From an uncultured Acidobacteriota bacterium (lineage in GTDB: Bacteria > Acidobacteriota > Vicinamibacteria > Vicinamibacterales > UBA8438), in assembly GCA_937888665.1 (NCBI GenBank), contig CALBET010000746.1:1-5743 (forward strand): 5,743 nucleotides of DNA, given 5' to 3'. How positions within the stretch are numbered: position 1 is the first letter of the stretch; each line of letters begins with the position of its first letter. The notes beneath the pieces were generated by a model. It searched no databases. It worked only from the letters and a program-made list of their open reading frames with translations, and was not told where the DNA came from. Below, piece after piece: positions 4,324 to 5,743 of the stretch. The position numbers and the translations under genes are program-made.

Positions 4324-5610
4324 ATGGCACGGCCAACTCGACGGACTTTTCTCGGTCAACTCGGAGCGGCGGCGGTCGTCATGCCGGGCCTCAGTTCTCT
4401 CCCGATGGAGGCAGGCGCTTCTCCGGCCCCCGCCACCGGGCAGGCCTCGGCGTCAGAGGCGACCTATGATCTACTGATCGTCGGCGGTCGGGTGATCGAC
4501 CCGGCGCAAAGCCTATCCGCGGTGCGTGACGTCGCTATCCTGCACGGGCGGATCGCCAGCATCGACGAGAACATCCCGCGGGCCCAGGCCCGCCAGGTGT
4601 TCGACGCTACGGACAAGATCGTCACGCCCGGGCTGATCGACCTGCATTCCCACGTGTACGAATACGGGACGCCGCTCGGCGTCAACTCCGATCTCGTCGG
4701 CAACCTGTCTGGTGTCACGACGATCGTCGATGCCGGAACGACTGGGGCATCGATGTTTCCCGGGTTCCGGAGGTTCGTCATCGAGGGAGCCAGAACCCGG
4801 ATCTACGCGCTCCTGAACATCTCGACGGCTGGCTGCTGCACCGACGAGATCTACCTCGACCCTCGGCTGATCAACACCAGATCCGCCCTCCGGGTCATCG
4901 AGGCGCATCGGGATCTGATCGTGGGGGTCAAGGTTCGCGTCAGGGGCAAGCACGAGGATCTCGGCCACGACATCTCCGTCATGACGACAGCGCGGGAGAT
5001 CGCCGACCAGACTGGCGTGCCAATCATGATGCATTGGTCCACCGAGCCGGACCTGCTCGCGATCATGAAGGCGGGCGACATACTCGCTCATCCCTTCAAC
5101 CCCCCGTCCGAGAACACGTCCAACATCTTCGGGAGCCAATTGACCCAGGCCGACGCGGTGCTCCCACAGATTCTGGCGCTCAAGGATCGCGGCATCTTCA
5201 CCGACGGCCAACTCGCCACGACGCACCATCAGTGGGAGGTGTCCGAGAAGGCGACGAGCCAAGGCTGGTTCCCGGATGCGATCTCGACCGACGTGGCACG
5301 GAACCCGGACGGGACCCCGGCCAGCGTGCTGCTGCCGATGTCGCAGTTTCTCCACCTGGGATTGAGCCTCGAGCAGGTGATCGAGGGCGTGACGACGAAC
5401 CCCGCGAAGATGTTCAACTACCCTGAGAAGGTGGGGTCGCTCGAACCCGGTTCGTCGGCCGACGTGGCCGTCCTCGAGCTTGAGCAGGGAAGCTTCACGT
5501 TTGGCGACGGCTCCCGCCCGGAGGCCCACACCCGCGAGCTGCGACAGCAGTTCGTCAACGTGGCAACGGTGAAGGGCGGCGTCTTCGTCAAGGGCGGCAT
5601 CACGGCGTAG
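4324..5610 (+). CDS. Tat-exported amidohydrolase/deacetylase-family metallohydrolase
   Basis: Predicted metal-dependent hydrolase of the amidohydrolase superfamily, closest in motif order to the amidohydrolase/deacetylase group (dihydroorotase-like; Atu3266 and EF0837 type). Expected chemistry is hydrolysis of an amide or ester, for example N- or O-deacetylation; the substrate cannot be read from sequence. The N-terminus is a Tat signal: TRRTFLG with R6-R7, a hydrophobic stretch to about residue 27, and a probable cut near 33-40. The catalytic domain begins at YDLLIVGGRVIDP (48-60). Likely metal ligands are the HxH pair H108/H110 in PGLIDLHSH, the carboxylated lysine K203 in VGVKVR, H237 in PIMMH, H256 in ILAHPFN and D323 in STD. 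All expected ligands are present, so it should be active. The typical C-terminal TTNPAKMF (357-364) and GSLEPGSSADVAVLEL (371-386) close the composite beta-sandwich. Length of 428 aa equals the family's usual size plus the signal. It is divergent from the secreted-protein block. Confidence 0.9.
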   Translation: MARPTRRTFLGQLGAAAVVMPGLSSLPMEAGASPAPATGQASASEATYDLLIVGGRVIDPAQSLSAVRDVAILHGRIASIDENIPRAQARQVFDATDKIVTPGLIDLHSHVYEYGTPLGVNSDLVGNLSGVTTIVDAGTTGASMFPGFRRFVIEGARTRIYALLNISTAGCCTDEIYLDPRLINTRSALRVIEAHRDLIVGVKVRVRGKHEDLGHDISVMTTAREIADQTGVPIMMHWSTEPDLLAIMKAGDILAHPFNPPSENTSNIFGSQLTQADAVLPQILALKDRGIFTDGQLATTHHQWEVSEKATSQGWFPDAISTDVARNPDGTPASVLLPMSQFLHLGLSLEQVIEGVTTNPAKMFNYPEKVGSLEPGSSADVAVLELEQGSFTFGDGSRPEAHTRELRQQFVNVATVKGGVFVKGGITA

Positions 5611-5668
5611 CGGTGCTTGCCTCATTCGCTGTTGATCAGGCCGCCGTTCGTTGTTCGTGCGGTCCCAC

Positions 5669-5743
5669 TGGTCAGCACGTTTCAGGGGAGCACCGAGACA
5701 ACCTTCTACACCTTGGCGGTCTACTACGGCGCGGTCGGTATTC
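5669..5743 (+). repeat. Terminal copy of the 75-bp direct repeat (matches 461-535)
   Basis: The last 75 bases of the window copy an internal part of the SpmB-like gene with one mismatch (5688). The final 55 bases are an exact match. The copy runs off the window edge, so its true length is unknown. The sequence before it (5611-5668) has no counterpart next to the first copy. Confidence 0.95.
5669..5743 (+). pseudogene. Partial second copy of the SpmB-like gene, cut by the window edge
   Basis: In frame this encodes LVSTFQGSTETT and onward to YYGAVGI, equal to residues 154-178 of the first protein except that the ATG codon (Met154) becomes CTG. The frame is open upstream only to the TAG of the amidohydrolase gene, and nothing before 5669 resembles SpmB. 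The copy therefore lacks the N-terminal three quarters of the protein. It may be a real truncated duplicate or an assembly join. Confidence 0.4.

Noticed and set aside
4513..5625. Long minus-strand open frame (370 codons) opposite the amidohydrolase gene
   Set aside because: It is rich in Arg, His, Gly and Asp with no recognisable domain, and lies fully against a gene with intact catalytic motifs. It is the usual antisense shadow in high-GC coding DNA.
5611..5668. Terminator after the amidohydrolase gene
   Set aside because: No stem-loop with a T-run can be drawn in these 58 bases; repeated GTTCG-like words do not pair.
461..5743. Mobile element bounded by the 75-bp direct repeat
   Set aside because: The repeat is coding sequence of SpmB, there is no transposase, integrase or terminal inverted repeat inside, and the right copy is at the window edge. 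Duplication or assembly join is the simpler explanation.

Overview
The window is GC-rich and tightly packed, with every coding region using plain bacterial signals (ATG/GTG starts, GGAGG-type ribosome binding sites). The protein types suggest an uncultured member of the Acidobacteriota, probably Vicinamibacteria-like: a DUF6152 protein beside several secreted proteins opening with a 'PRT..GHPDLSGIW'-like motif, a Tat-exported amidohydrolase, and an SpmB-type membrane protein in a non-sporulating setting. This assignment rests on remembered family distribution, not on a marker gene.

Layout. Positions 1-627 (+) hold the 3' part of an SpmB / nucleoside-recognition membrane protein gene whose 5' end is probably cut by the window edge. 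A short convergent gap (628-704) with no clear terminator follows. A minus-strand block then runs from about 4110 down to 705. In transcription order it contains three secreted paralogues of one uncharacterised family (344, 256 and 323 aa; here called A, B and C) and a small secreted DUF6152 protein (137 aa). B and C overlap by 4 bases (GTGA), C and the DUF6152 gene are 60 bases apart, and A and B are separated by 158 bases, so an operon with a possible internal promoter is likely. A 213-base divergent region (4111-4323) separates this block from a plus-strand gene (4324-5610) for a Tat-exported metal-dependent amidohydrolase/deacetylase.

The five genes from 705 to 5610 all encode predicted exported proteins, four by Sec and one by Tat, so the locus looks like a periplasmic or extracytoplasmic function module. 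The three paralogues share a C-terminal core (ExxHxxR, SRGHW..DTLVV, ER, DPxxxTxPWTxR) and each mature protein has exactly two cysteines at equivalent places. Their biochemical role is unknown to me. No substrate can be named for the amidohydrolase beyond its family's precedent (deacetylation or amide/ester hydrolysis).

The right edge is unusual. The last 75 bases (5669-5743) repeat bases 461-535 of the SpmB gene with one mismatch, and the final 55 bases are identical. This may be an assembly-graph join (55 is a common k-mer size) or a real 5,208-bp tandem duplication or circle junction. No RNA gene, CRISPR array, insertion sequence or phage feature was seen.
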